Part shown: piece by piece, positions 11,195-23,216 of the stretch | Layout of the letters: every line of letters begins with the position of its first letter | Numbering within the stretch: the first letter of the stretch is position 1 | From: Exophiala sp. HKRS030 | Lineage: Eukaryota > Ascomycota > Eurotiomycetes > Chaetothyriales > Herpotrichiellaceae | Assembly (NCBI GenBank): GCA_023897205.1 | Contig: JAHWDD010000007.1 | Span: 4,030,001 to 4,094,000, forward strand | Length of the DNA: 64,000 bases | Reading direction: 5' to 3' | Made by a program: the position numbers and the translations under genes | The notes under the pieces: generated by a model | What the model was told of the DNA's origin: nothing | The model's input: the letters and a program-made list of their open reading frames with translations, nothing else | Databases searched by the model: none

Positions 11195-12157
11195 ATGACC
11201 GATAAGCCTGATCAGGAGGTAATCTCAATATCTACTCGGCTATACCAGCCAAACCTTAAAGTTGTTCCGTCAGAAATCTCAAAGTTATTGGCTTCCTACA
11301 GTTCCATTCCAGAGGATGCTCAAAAGGATCACATCACTAAAATCCGTAATCAAGCGTACGAAAAGTATCCATATCCATGTCTGGGAAGATGGCGCTTCCT
11401 AGATCTAGATCTAAGCATCCATCCCTTATACGCCAGTGATGTCTTACCAGCCCTCTTACCGCAAAAATCTGATCCGATCGAAAGTACCAAGCAAAAAGAA
11501 TGGCTATTTCTGGACCTTGGATGCTGCCTTGGTCAGGATATACGCAAGTTGATCTTCGATGGAGCGGACGTTTCACGCCTCCGGGGTGCCGATCTCAGAC
11601 CCGAATTCATTGATATCGGCTATGAGCTCTTCGGCGACAGAGAGACATTCCCACCGTCGCACTTTGTCACTCCCGCAGACGTTTTCGACTTCTCTCCCTC
11701 CGCGCCGCTTGCAAAGCTCGATGGCCAGATCGGCATCTTACATGTCTGTGCTGTCTTTCACCTCTTCGACCTGGCGGAGCAGAAAATCCTGGCTCAGCGC
11801 GTCTTGAAGCTCTTGTCTCGTAATAAGAAGTCAGTGCTAGTGCTTGGAGCGCAGACCGCAAATATCAACGCCGGGGAGTATGAGAGGAGGCTGGGGGATG
11901 GACGACCGAGATATAGGCATAATGATGTAAGTTGGAGGGCATTCTGGGAAGAGGCCATTGCGGGAGACGAATGGAAAGGTGTAATTCAGGGTGTCGATGT
12001 GGGAAGCGTATTGGAAGCAAGGACTTCAGGTCTAGGATCTTCCATTCCGGCCGAGGACAGCAACCGTGACAGTGCAAACAATACCCAACGACAGATTGGC
12101 CTGTTCGAGGAAGGGTTCAGGTGGATGAAATGGTGGGTTCGCGTAGAGTTTGTTTGA
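11195..12157 (+). CDS. SAM-dependent methyltransferase, AusD-like family
   Basis: Single exon, 320 residues. The sequence shows the pattern of small fungal methyltransferases found in meroterpenoid clusters (AusD-like) and in stand-alone genes: AYEKYPYPCLGRWRFLDL, then the SAM-binding LDLGCCLGQDIRKL, then LRGADLRPEFIDIGYELF. The reading begins at the ATG at 11195; an in-frame GTG 48 bases upstream is less likely to be used. C-terminal residues RWMKWWVRVEF are typical of the family end. No polyketide synthase, prenyltransferase or cyclase lies nearby, so a secondary-metabolite role is not supported by context; the substrate, probably a small molecule acid or hydroxyl, is unknown. Confidence 0.78.
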   Translation: MTDKPDQEVISISTRLYQPNLKVVPSEISKLLASYSSIPEDAQKDHITKIRNQAYEKYPYPCLGRWRFLDLDLSIHPLYASDVLPALLPQKSDPIESTKQKEWLFLDLGCCLGQDIRKLIFDGADVSRLRGADLRPEFIDIGYELFGDRETFPPSHFVTPADVFDFSPSAPLAKLDGQIGILHVCAVFHLFDLAEQKILAQRVLKLLSRNKKSVLVLGAQTANINAGEYERRLGDGRPRYRHNDVSWRAFWEEAIAGDEWKGVIQGVDVGSVLEARTSGLGSSIPAEDSNRDSANNTQRQIGLFEEGFRWMKWWVRVEFV

Positions 12158-12842
12158 GATATACTATTTTTCGTATGCCTGGGAAACAAAGTGAACGAAG
12201 CCAACAAGTATACCCTGTGCCTCATGCTGCGATTCAAGTATATCATGACATGACTTTGCCGACATTGACTGCATCTGTCCCCTCAAGACTAAGCTAACAA
12301 TCCCCACCTCGATCCTCGCCCATTGTCGAATCCCCGACAGGCAACTTTTGGTACGGCCCGACCGGGCATCTGGTAGGTTTGGCGCCGTTGCTATCTCGAT
12401 AACCAATAGCGGGGTATGGATTCATTCCCCGCCTCGAGCGCTCTCGGTTGATTCAGTTCTTCTAAGGTTACAGGCACTGCTGAATCTCCACTACTGCAGA
12501 CTTATCATCCACTTTGATGGTCGGTGCATTGAACAACATTCGCTAGTAATGCGATGTTGCGCTGGCACCTGCACAAGAACGCGCTTCGGTTGTGAAGAAA
12601 TGGAGAGAGTTCAGTGTATGTTGTCAAGGGTGAATGAAGCTACCCATGCAGCAGGTTGCCTCGGGTGTGAAGCGACTTCCTGGCCAGATCGATCGCCGTG
12701 AGTATAAATTGGTGATAATGTCTCTCTTTGTGACTCAGTCGACTTCTTCGCAACTTGTTCGCAGAGCTGTTTCACTTCCGTTGGACATTCGAGGCGCTCT
12801 GAATATTAACTCCCTTGACAACTCTGCGACAACCCTACAACC
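12158..12842. other. Intergenic with promoter of gene at 12843
   Basis: No gene is supported. It contains a TATA-like element about 135 bases before the next start codon. Confidence 0.5.
12703..12708 (+). promoter_or_regulatory. TATA-like box
   Basis: TATAAA lies 135 bases upstream of the ATG at 12843, a usual distance once a leader of some 70-100 bases is allowed. Motif match only. Confidence 0.35.
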
Positions 12843-13619
12843 ATGTCTGCGCATTCCGCTTCCTCCGAGGAGTTGGCGGCCACTCCAGCGACGTCAACCA
12901 GCCCTGTTGCTGGCGTGCTATGGGTCACGACAAGCGTGATGAAACCGGAAATCAAATCCCAACTCCTCGACGACTGGTATGATGAGCACAAGACAGATGT
13001 CCTCGACTGTGCTGGAAATGGAGGACTGTTCCTACGATACAAGAACCTTGACAAGTCTATCACGTCTCATGCCGATCCAAAGTTCTCTGATCGCTTTGCA
13101 CCAACCGCATCTGTCAAGAATATTGCCGACGCAGGATGGCCTTACCTTGCTCTGGTCAAGCTGAGCGATCTCGACTGGCTGACTAGCAAGCAATTTATCG
13201 ATATGCCGCGAGTAAGTAAACAGCTACCTCTGGAGAGTGATGGCTCCATTGGTAGTGCATTCAGCAATTTCCATGCTGCTTTGAGGAGCTATCGCACCAT
13301 CAAATATTCAACTGATATTACGCCTGGTGAAAAAGCTGCTCAGTACATACTGAGCATACAATCCGAGGCTACGGACGATGCGACCTGGGACGCGCTTGAC
13401 AAGAAGTATACTGCTTTACCTGGATTTCGGCGGGCGATCAAATACCAGAATGTCGATGGTCTTTTGGAGTATCAGGAACCGGGGCAGCTGCCAAAGACAC
13501 TTGTGCTGTACGAATACGACGGAGAACAAGCGCCTACCCTTGATGATACGTCCAGGCAAGTTAGGACTGATATTTGGGAGTTTACACATGCTTGGGGTGA
13601 TTTGAATCTCAGCCTTTGA
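12843..13619 (+). CDS. Uncharacterised fungal protein, possible EthD-like fold
   Basis: Intact single exon of 258 residues starting at the ATG in ACAACCATGTC context. After a Ser/Ala/Thr-rich leader, the segment GVLWVTTSVMKPEI..DDWYDEHKTDVL resembles the start of fungal proteins built of two ferredoxin-like (EthD/dimeric alpha-beta barrel) halves, where a short strand is followed by a helix containing DWYxxxH. A second similar half begins near residue 160 (AAQYILSIQSEA..TWDALDKKYTALPGF). I infer the fold from these patterns only. Function is unknown; related proteins are often near oxidoreductase or degradation genes, but here the neighbours are a methyltransferase and a gene-poor stretch. 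A TATA-like box precedes it. Confidence 0.7.
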   Translation: MSAHSASSEELAATPATSTSPVAGVLWVTTSVMKPEIKSQLLDDWYDEHKTDVLDCAGNGGLFLRYKNLDKSITSHADPKFSDRFAPTASVKNIADAGWPYLALVKLSDLDWLTSKQFIDMPRVSKQLPLESDGSIGSAFSNFHAALRSYRTIKYSTDITPGEKAAQYILSIQSEATDDATWDALDKKYTALPGFRRAIKYQNVDGLLEYQEPGQLPKTLVLYEYDGEQAPTLDDTSRQVRTDIWEFTHAWGDLNLSL

Positions 13620-16600
13620 GATATGAGTGATGAGAGACTGCGCCAAGGGGATGGAATCTTCCCGGTAATGGGAAATGCCTCTGAACCATCAGGGAGACTG
13701 GAGGCGAGTGTCTCTTTGTGACATATATCCATTGAGGTACATAAAGAAGTGCGGTTAGTGCGATGTTACTCTTCTGGGTTTGTCGGGACCGTTTCCGGCT
13801 CAACGTTGGTCCAAGCAGGGGCCGTTGGTTCAAACCCCTGCTTGTCAAATGATAACCTCTGGTGCACTGAACAATGCCGAGAGCCTGGAGGTTTTGATAG
13901 TCACAGCAAAATGCCATGTGGGTGCCGCATCTGCCAAGGCTGCATACTGTACCCGATTCTTCGTTAGTCGTCAGGACCTGACTCAATGTAGACTGTAGTA
14001 TTCGCGCACAGTGCCGTCATTCTGGTTGAATGCCTGTTTTCTATGCAGATGGAATGTGTGATGCGGTGTGGAGGCTGATGTGCACTGCCCCTGCCAAGTA
14101 GCTAATGATGCACGGATGGCTTGCCATATATCTGCTCCAGAGAGTACCATATTATCCTCGAGTTTCTCTACCGGTATTGCACCTTCAAAATGGCTCTACC
14201 TAGACCTAAATTCCCAAAGAGTCTACTTTTATGCACATAAATCCTCCGAAGGAATTCGTTCGAAACGATTCTGTCGACTCTACTTGAGATGAGAATTGCG
14301 GGACTTACTGATCGGGAATGACTACCGGGTACCGTTCTGGGCCCATGTCGTGGCATACTCCGAAGCTATGGCTTGGACACGGCTGAAAGCGATACCACTG
14401 CCAGTTGAGGAATTCGGAATTGGGGTTCTGGGTGGCTGAAACATATGAACATGTCACATGATCATGCATTAGAGGCAGGAGCTTCATCAGGTCCCAACTA
14501 TCCCAATCTGCAGTCGTGCAGAAAGTCTCCATGAAGACATACAGTCAGAAGCAAAGCAAGTATATCTTCCAAGTTGCATCCGACAGGCGAATCCGAACCA
14601 CATACACCGTACATGACAAACCAGTTGAAGACACTGTGGAGCGGACTGCAATGCTCGTTCAACTACTTGTTGGACATGAATGGCTGCATAGACGATCACT
14701 GCACCGCAGCACGCCATACATTCTGGCCTGAATTGTGGTAAGAATTTGTGGAGGCATGGACAGTACAGACATTCCTTGATTGTGCGTAGTGTACTTTGTT
14801 GCTCAGGAAGGGGCCTTCAAGGGCACTAGAGCTAATTGACAAGTGCTTGGATCCGAGTCGCAATCAGGTCTCATTCGGTATTCCAGGGCCAGATGTTGTT
14901 TAGAAAGCGAGCCCGTGAGACCGAGAACAAAGAATACAACGATCTCCGATTGGATGTCGAGGAACTTCTCGGCAATAGCAGCACAGAAGCAATACCTCTC
15001 CTCTGCGCGAGGATTCAGGGATCTCATGCGCTCTAGCATGAAGCGTTCTGCATAGAATTGAAGCAAATGGTCACATGCAATCAACCAGTCAAAGCTGGGT
15101 ACATATTCAGCCCCGACATATGACTCTGTGCTTGGTCGAACGATGCTAGAAGACTGTCATTCTCTGAAACGAGGACGGATGGATCAACGTCCTGCAGATT
15201 AGTTTCTGGCCGAAAACTCCAAAGGCAGTCTCGAGCAGCGGAAGGAGTCGGGACCCACCTGGCTATCAACGTTATCAATTCCAAAAATTCGACTAGCATG
15301 TGCAAGCGATGGCAGCACTCGGACTACGAGCATTTGCAGAAGAAAGAAGAAGCAATATTTGGACTTTGCAAGATTTGTCGCCAAGACATAGGCATTTCGG
15401 CTTGCACTAGTCGGCAGTGGCATTGAAACCTGAGTGAGATTTGGGAGCTAATCATGAGCCCACGTCTGAGTTCGAGTTATCATCATTGTCTCTCTATCAG
15501 GCGGATACAATTTGTTGCCCAATCGATGACGCAGTCACTGGCATGTAGGTGGCATGCTGTGTGTACGATTGCCACGTGAGGCGGACAGTGCCAAGACTGC
15601 CAAGCCTAGGGTGATCATCAAGCTTCGAATTGTCTCCTCCTTTTGCCTCCTGGTCGCCAGGCGTTGACGCGCACGGGTCTCGCTCTCGTATCGATAGCGT
15701 TTGCTGAGGCCTCATGGCGACACTGGATGCCACAGGTGCCATGGAGATTACTCCTTTCAAACCGCCCGTGATTATCTTAGTGCGCAGGATTGGCACCAGC
15801 GTTGGCATTGGCACTTGTCCCGCACTACGTCTATCTTCGCATGTTCTACTGTGTTGGGAGGGGTTTCATCGATTCGCGGTTGTTTGGCACTCTGTAATCC
15901 GCCTAATATGCTGTCTCACCTCCGGCTGGACCCAGGTCTTTTGGAACCATCACCATTATACGGAATACACGGAGAGGCTGCCCACAAGTCAACCCTACGA
16001 GGCTGTTTAGATGTCGGCCCGATGGGTGAGGTTCACAGGCAATCGCCGCCCCCGGACAACTTTATCCCGATCTCCACATTTGATTGGCTGAATCTACGTC
16101 ATTGGCGGGAGACATGAGTGCGACCTCAGATTCTGGACATTCAATTCAACCGATTTGCAAATCCAATGAGCTTCCATTTCCCCAAGTTCACACGCCGTTC
16201 AAGCATCGATTTGCCTCTTACGATAACCCAAATATCAGCTCTAATCTAGAGCTGCTGGATGATCACGTACTTCCGTGTCTGGCCGAGGCTTGGGGGTTTC
16301 TTGGCTGTTCCATTTTTCCATGACGCCGAGCCTGACGTTTCTTGTCCGCCAAGCCTTGGGCGGGCGCTGTGCTTGGCTTGTCGTCGTACTTCGCCGATTG
16401 AGCCGAGCGACTTCTCCAGGCTTTTGTGATTCATGGATCCTATTGCGAGCACAAAACACCACTATTCACAATTGCCACTATGTCAACTCATGATCAACGG
16501 ATTTGCAAGGTTTGTTTCACGATTATGTGGGAATTTACTTCCATGCTTTGGGTTTGACTTTCGGCTGAGACTGCCAATGCTTTGCCAAATTAGCACATTC

Positions 16601-16957
16601 GAAGGTTGCATATTGTAACAAGTAGGTCATTGCTGAACTCTGTATCAGTGGTCTTGGCTTGTGGGACCCCAAGACAATGCCAAACCTCAACCCTTAGCAC
16701 CTTGGGCTCGGCCTTGCCTTGAGCACGAGCAACAAGGCAACTGGATTGGCCTCCCCTGCTCCAGACCAGTGGCATTCGATGACGGAAGTTACAGCGAGAG
16801 AAAATTACCGATCCATATAATATCAATGCTTGCCCTTGTGTGCTCGAGTTCTCTTGACTCTTATCAGCTCCCTCAGAAGTGAAACTGTTGATCCACTGCG
16901 AGAAGCCCCCTCTAACGGCTTAATGCAGCGAATTTCACCTGGCTAAAGTACAACAAT
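13620..16957. other. Gene-poor stretch of 3.3 kb
   Basis: Many short frames are open on both strands, but none has conserved motifs, good starts or a plausible splice chain. Composition is ordinary, not AT-rich, so it is not an obvious RIP relic. It includes a 10-bp hairpin at 13812-13844. The last part must hold the promoter of the ENA gene. A non-coding RNA or a badly decayed gene cannot be excluded. Confidence 0.45.
13812..13844. repeat. Hairpin with 10-bp perfect arms
   Basis: CAAGCAGGGG (13812-13821) and CCCCTGCTTG (13835-13844) are exact reverse complements around a 13-base loop containing GGTTCAAA. The loop resembles a tRNA T-loop, but the surrounding bases do not form a tRNA. Confidence 0.6.
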
Positions 16958-19900
16958 ATGGGGAACAAAACATCAGAGCTCCTCGCGGGGCACCGATCGG
17001 GCCAGTCCAACAAGCCCATGTCCAAACCTGCTCATGCCTTGACATTCAAGCAAGTCCTTGAAGAACTAGGTGTGAGTGGTATAGATGGCTTGTCCGAGGC
17101 CGAGGCATCCAAAAAGTTGGAGGAGTTTGGTAAAAATGAACTTGACAACGGACCAGGTGTAAACCCCGCCAAAATTCTTGTGCGACAAATCGCGAACGCT
17201 ATGATGCTGGTAAGTCGCATCTTCTCTGGATACGGGCTCTTGCTGATCAGATAAAGGTCTTGATCTTGGCCATGGGCGTTTCGTTTGGTATCGGCAGTTA
17301 TATCGAGGGTGGTGTCGTAACTGGCATCATCTTCCTCAACATCGTCATTGGTTTTATGCAGGAATATTCGGCGGAAAAGACAATGGACTCGCTTCGATCA
17401 CTATCTTCTCCAACATCAAGCGTCATTCGCAACGGTGAATCCATGGTGATTCCCACCATTCATGTAGTTCCGGGTGATATGGTAGAATTGAAGACTGGCG
17501 GTAAGATAAGACCAATACCACAGTGAAAGTTTTCGAAGCTGATTTTCACCAAAGACAGCATTCCTGCGGACATTCGACTGATGGAGGTTATGAATTTCGA
17601 GACTGACGAGGCTCTTCTTACTGGAGAATCGCTACCCGTGACCAAAGACGCTGATGCAGTCTTTGATGAAGCGACGGGTCCTGGTGATCGTTTGAATGTA
17701 GCCTACTCTTCAAGCAATGTCACCAAGGGTCGAGCTCGTGGCATCGTTTTCGCTACTGGTAAGATAACGCTCCATGGAGTTGCAAAGGACTATACTAACA
17801 ATCGCAGGCATGTTTACGGAAATTGGCAGCATTGCGGCTGAACTTCGAAAGACCAACTCCAAAGTTCGAGAGCCCAAGCGAACCGCAGACGGAAAAGTCA
17901 AGCCTCATCGTCAAGCACAAGCATGGGGTTTGACTGCTGGTGATTTCATTGGAGCCTTCCTGGGTGTCAATGTTGGCACTCCTCTGCAGAGAAAACTCTC
18001 ACAACTCGCTATCGGACTTTTTGGTATTGCAGTTGTCTTCGCCATCATTGTCCTGGCAGCCAACGACTTTTCAAACAATCGAGAAGTCATCATCTACGCT
18101 GTGGCCACTGGTCTTTCCATGATTCCCGCATCCCTTATCGTCGTGCTTACAATTACCATGGCTGCTGGTACCAAGAGAATGGTCGAGCGTCATGTCATCG
18201 TTCGAAAGCTCAATGCTTTGGAGGCTTTGGGTGCTGTCACCGATATCTGTTCTGATAAGACTGGTACCTTGACACAGGGACGAATGGTTGTTAAGAAGGC
18301 GTGGGTGCCGGCCAAGGGCACCTATTCGGTGGGCGAAAGCAATGACCCCTTCGATCCTACTGTGGGAGATCTCTCGCATTCGATTGTGCCCCCAAGGATG
18401 AAGACTCTGCCAGCGACTACGATATTGCGCCAGATGAAGATGATGCAAAGCCTTTTGCAGAGTTGCTCGAGAACAATGTTCCCTTGGAAGAATTCTTGAA
18501 AGTCGCCTCACTTGCAAATCTCGCCACTGTATACAAATCAACCGAAGGTGAAGGCTGGACCGCTCGTGGTGATCCCACAGAGATTGCCATTCAGGTCTTT
18601 GCATCTCGCTTCGACTGGAACAGGCGCAAGCTCACCGAAGGCGACAAAGCAACTTGGCATCTCCTTACAGAATATCCTTTCTCCAGTGACGTCAAGAAAA
18701 TGTCGGTCATTTTCGAACAAAAGGGCTCCGAAAAGAAAACTGCATTTACCAAGGGTGCGGTGGAGCGAGTCATCGAATCGTGCATCAACATCGATATGGA
18801 GGGCAACAACGAACCAACCCCTCTCACTTCTGAAATCAAAGATGACATTCTTGCCAGTATGGAGAGTCTTGCTGCCCAAGGTCTCCGTGTACTCGCGCTC
18901 GCATCCAAGTTCTACGACGGTCCCACAGACAGCAATGCTCGTGAACAGGTCGAAGCTGAATTGACTTTCCGCGGGCTTGTTGGCCTCTACGACCCACCTC
19001 GTCCAGAATCTAAGGGTGCCGTAAAACGCTGCCATCGTGCTGGTGTCGGTGTCCATATGCTCACAGGTGATCACCCAGGAACTGCTCTTGCCATTGCCAG
19101 ACAAATCGGAATCGTCCCTGACAAGTTGGCCAGCGTCAGCAAAGAGATGTCAGACGCAATGGTAACAACTGCCGCTCAATTTGATCGCCTTTCGGATGAG
19201 GAGATCGATGCTCTTCCGGTTCTTCCACTTGTCATCGCCCGTTGTGCGCCTCAGACGAAAGTCCGCATGATTGATGCTCTGCACAGACGAGAAATGTTCG
19301 CTGCCATGACTGGTGACGGTGTCAACGACTCTCCCTCACTGAAACGTGCGGATGTGGGTATTGCCATGGGCCAGGGTGGCTCTGATGTTGCCAAAGACGC
19401 TTCCGACATTATCCTGACAGACGATAACTTCGCCAGTATCCTCAACGCAGTTGAGGAGGGCCGCAGAATTTTCGACAACATCCAGAAATTCGTGCTACAT
19501 CTGCTTTCTCAAAACATCGCTCAAGCGTGTACTCTGTTGATCGGTCTTGCCTTCAAGGATACTACTGGACTTTCGGTTTTCCCCCTTTCACCTGTAAGTT
19601 TATACCCGGAATCTTAAGCTCAACGTTTCTGTGCTAACATTTCCACCAGGTCGAAATTATGTGGGTTATCATGGTCACATCTGGTCTTCCCGACATGGGT
19701 CTCGGTCTCGAAGTCGCCGCTGCAGATATCTTGCAACGCCCACCACAAAACTTGAAGCGTGGTATCTTCACCAACGAGCTTATCATCGATATGCTTGTTT
19801 ACGGCTTCTGGATGGCCGCTCTCTGTCTTGCTTCTTTCACGATCGTTGCATGGGGTTTCGGAAATGGAAATCTCGGAGAGGGCACCTGTAACGACAGCTA

Positions 19901-20399
19901 CAGCGAGGCCTGTGACTTGGTCTTCCGCGCCCGCGCCACGACATTCGTCTCCATGACCTGGTTCTCGCTCTTCCTGGCATGGGAATTGATCAATTTCCGC
20001 CGAAGCTTCTTCCGTATGCAACCCAAGAGCAAACTCTACTTCACCCAATGGATGCATGACGTCTGGAGAAATAAATTCCTCTTCTGGTCCGTCATGTTTG
20101 GCTTCGTCTCTATCTTTGTCATCCTGTATGTCCCGGTCATCAACCACGACGTGTTCAAGCACACGGGTATTTCATGGGAATGGGCCATTGTGCTCATCGA
20201 AGCTCTTCTGTTCTTCGGCGGTATCGAGGCATGGAAGTGGGGCAAGAGAATTTACTTCCGTCAACGACTGAAGAAGGCTGGTGGTGGACGCGCTCGTCGT
20301 CTTTCCAGTGTTGTCTTCGATGGCTATGCAGGGATCAACCCTGGCCAGGTGGACGATGATACACACAGCGAGATCAGCGATGCAAGCGAGAAGGTGTGA
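16958..20399 (+). CDS. ENA1: P-type IID ATPase, Na+/Li+ exporter (ENA family)
   Basis: The predicted 1078-residue pump uses ATP to export Na+ or Li+ (some members K+) across the plasma membrane, giving salt and alkaline-pH tolerance. Exons are 16958-17209, 17257-17500, 17555-17758, 17808-19593 and 19650-20399. Visible landmarks in order: a cation-ATPase N-terminal domain, TGESLPVTKD (actuator), phosphorylation site SDKTGTLTQGRM, nucleotide-binding ARGDPTEIAIQVF and FTKGAVE, MLTGDHPGTA and the hinge TGDGVNDSPSLKRADVG, then six C-terminal helices. GLSMIPASL in helix 4 fits the ENA/Na+ group rather than Ca2+ pumps. The frame slips once, at a run of five C (18389-18393); one more C gives PPKDEDSASDYD and joins both halves with an exact codon sum. 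Everything else is intact, so I treat this as one gene. A true frameshift would remove the nucleotide-binding domain and the C-terminal helices. Confidence 0.93.
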
Positions 20400-21126
20400 A
20401 GGAGAAGCATAGTTTCTTCTTGATGAAAATTTAAAACTTTACGGATTGTCTGATATGATATACGTCTCAGATGAACCTTTGTGGGATATGGAAGAAGATG
20501 TCCAGGCGATGATGAGCTTTACGACACTATATTCACGGACCATCCTCTCTCACGCAGTTGCAGGCCAGCTGGTGATCATATATTAATGATCGGAATATTC
20601 CCATTGCCACGGGCTTTGTGCGGTTTGCAGAACAATGTCCTGCAAGTGATATGGGCGGGCGTGGATTGAGTGGTCCAAGGGAGGTTTCAGCTGCTTAACA
20701 AGTTTAGATTTGTACTCGAGCAAAACGAATGAAAATATCATAATCCCATCAATAAAACTTTATATATTCAGACTAGATATCTGTTATCTCACTTTATCAG
20801 ATATGTTAGCCTATACTCTGCTGAAAATGAAATCGCTGGAGTACTACGACAAAGAATAGAGAGAACACTTTTGAAACATGGTGATTCTCTGAGTGTCTCT
20901 GGTACCAGATCTGCCAAGAATGGGTAGAATTGTGCTTAGTTTTGCCCCTGCGGGAAAGCAACTGTCAATCGCTGGCTGCCAAGCTGTTGAACTCTGAATA
21001 ACCACCGTTTGCAAGTCAAATCGTAAACCGCCATCTCCAAGAGATATATGAACTTTGGATCATGGTGATCGAATTATTATCATTCGGAAATAGTCATCAT
21101 TTGACACCTTAACAGGACATGTGAAC
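20400..21126. other. Intergenic between ENA pump and Zn2Cys6 regulator
   Basis: No gene seen. It contains the ENA 3' region, an AT-rich patch near 20740-20810 with paired GATA-type sites, and the regulator promoter. Confidence 0.5.
20784..20799. promoter_or_regulatory. Paired GATA-factor sites
   Basis: TTATCT (20784-20789) and TTATCA (20794-20799) are both reverse-strand HGATAR cores, about 330 bases upstream of the regulator start codon. AreA-type nitrogen regulators favour two such sites within 30 bases. Motif match only; the sites could equally be chance in an AT-rich patch. Confidence 0.3.
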
Positions 21127-23216
21127 ATGCGGCGAACCTCTTGCGAAAGATGTAGAGCGAGAAAACTGAAGGTCAGCGGCATATCGTATTCATTGATATG
21201 GCGACGACTGACAAACAAACAGTGTGGCGATGCAACGCCATGTCGCCCATGCCTTCAATCTGGGCACGATTGTGTGAGACCAGGCTTCCACGGTCGGCGG
21301 AATCCACCAGCATTGCTCGCATCAGCCTTAGACGACACACCAGCAATGCTAGAGGAAGGAAGTATACTTGAACTGGGCAAACAGGTGGGTTTCGGGTCAG
21401 ACAGGGAAGGCCACGAGTTTCTCCGAATCTCACATACTACAGCTATTACTCGATGGAAAATCAGGTCAAAAGCCGATTCACACGATAGAAGCGCTTCCAG
21501 GCAGTCAGACTTGCCGGCATGATGACCCTGCGATATTTCGCTGGCGTGATGAACTGGGCTTGGAACTTCCTGCACACTCAAAGCTAGGTACAATGTCTGA
21601 TAGTTTTTTCAATTCAGTTAACTGGTTCATGCTGGTAAGAGGATAACCTTTGAAATCCAATATGTGGATTCTGGCTGGAACTCGCAGGTTATCGATGAAG
21701 TCTCGTTCCGGCAGAAGTCCGCCGAGATCTTGTCCAACGACTATGCGAGGACGACCGATCGCAACTTCTGTTTCTTAATGTCCTTGGTGTGGGCCCTAGG
21801 TGCTCATTACCTGTGGACAAATCCGACGACTTCACAAGACCTGGGAGTCCATGACACCTTTCGCACTGCAAGCATGAACTTAGTCGACTCCGCCTATTCA
21901 AAGATTATGTCTAGGCCCAGTCTGGAAACAGTACAGATTGCAATCTTACTAGGGAGTTTTCACTTGTTCAATGGCCTTCCATACCTTGGCTTTGCACTTT
22001 TTGGAAGTGGTGTACGGTGCGCACAGGCGATCGGGCTCCATCGTCAGTCTCGTAGCGGAAGCCCTGAGACTCGCATGGTTTGGTGGGCCTTGGAAATCGC
22101 TGACAAGTTGGTATTTGTTCGGCTATGAGGCCTTTTTGACACTAACGCAGTGTTCTAGATATGCCTCTGTGGCATTCGGGCTGCCCTGTGGTATCGACGA
22201 TTCGGATTGTGATGTGCAGGAGATAGACGATAGTTTTCCTGGCGGCCTAGCTGCTCTGGAACCGCCAGTGACACCACTGACGTATCACAAACTCAAAGGT
22301 CAGCTATACAGGATCATGGGCCCATTCCTCAGCCGAAAGAAACAAATAAATCGGCTGGGCCGCCTTCAAGATGTCCACCGAGCCCTTCAGACCTGGTATG
22401 CTGCTGTTCCTGGCATCCTCAAGTGTGACACTGGTGGCTCGGAGTTTCAAGCTCGGCCGATACTCATGCAGATGCAAGCCATTGCTCTTCAGCTCGCCTA
22501 CGATAATCTCCAGATGGTTTTATTCAGACACGCAGTCTTTCCCAAAGATCCAGGAGTAGACCTTGATGCAGACAGGCTAGAAGGCATTCGTCAGCTATCG
22601 AACTCTGCCATCAGGACAGCATCTATCTCTAAGTTTCCCGCCACTGCTTTGGTGTGCACATCCTCACATGCTGCTATGCACGTCGGAATCTGCTCTTTCA
22701 CTGCAGGAGTTATACTGTGTACATTGCTCGCGCATCAGACACATAATCAGGACAACCAGTCATGGCTTGCATCTCTCAGAAAAATCATCACTTTATTCGA
22801 AAACTTTCCAAGCGCAAACTACCGGTTGGCGACGCAAAGCCTGCAATTGCTGAAAGCGTTGGAGTTACGTGTAAATCGTGGTATATCAGACACGTCACTG
22901 CACCCTAGGTACTCTGATGATCCAGTCCAGGCAGGTGAGTTTATCCATTGAAGGACCCAAGCAGTTCCATCAATTGCCTTTATGCGAAGTCTCTCGATGT
23001 CCAAACCCCACTAAACAAATCACAGATATTCCGGATAGCATTAATGAGTCTGTTAAACATGGTGGGTCGGTATCGCACGGGGAAGATACGAACGACACAC
23101 TAGAATTTCCTTTCGGGAATATCGGTTCTGCTCTCCAAGACCCACTGAATGAGGTCGGGCAATTATGGTTATGGACCGATGGGCCAAGTATCGAAGACTG
23201 GATGAATTTTCCGTGA
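21127..23216 (+). CDS. Zn(II)2Cys6 transcription factor, six exons
   Basis: A 594-residue fungal regulator. The binuclear zinc cluster lies at the N-terminus (C6, C9, C16, C22, C25, C32) and is interrupted by the first intron right before C16, a common intron position in this family. Exons: 21127-21171, 21223-21384, 21443-21634, 21688-22106, 22159-22934, 23026-23216; the sum is an exact multiple of three. The middle homology region (Fungal_trans) starts near NSVNWFMLV and includes FGSGVRCAQAIGLHR and DKYASVAFGLPCGIDDSDCD. The fourth intron (donor GTTGGT at 22107) was chosen because it restores that motif; a donor at 22111 with acceptor at 22150 is an alternative. The C-terminus ends SIEDWMNFP, an acidic/aromatic tail of activation-domain type. 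Target genes are unknown; the nearest candidates are the ENA pump upstream and the Hsp31-like gene downstream. Confidence 0.85.

Noticed and set aside
11195..12157. Secondary-metabolite cluster around the AusD-like methyltransferase
   Set aside because: No polyketide synthase, terpene cyclase, prenyltransferase or P450 lies within the window; family resemblance alone does not make a cluster.
13760..13850. Possible tRNA gene (B-box-like GGTTCAAACCCC)
   Set aside because: The five-base T stem does not pair around the loop, and no D arm or anticodon arm can be drawn upstream. Only the simple hairpin is supported.
18310..18400. An unrecognised intron to explain the ENA frame change
   Set aside because: Any donor-acceptor pair here would delete SVGESNDPFDP, which is conserved in the family; one added C solves it without loss.
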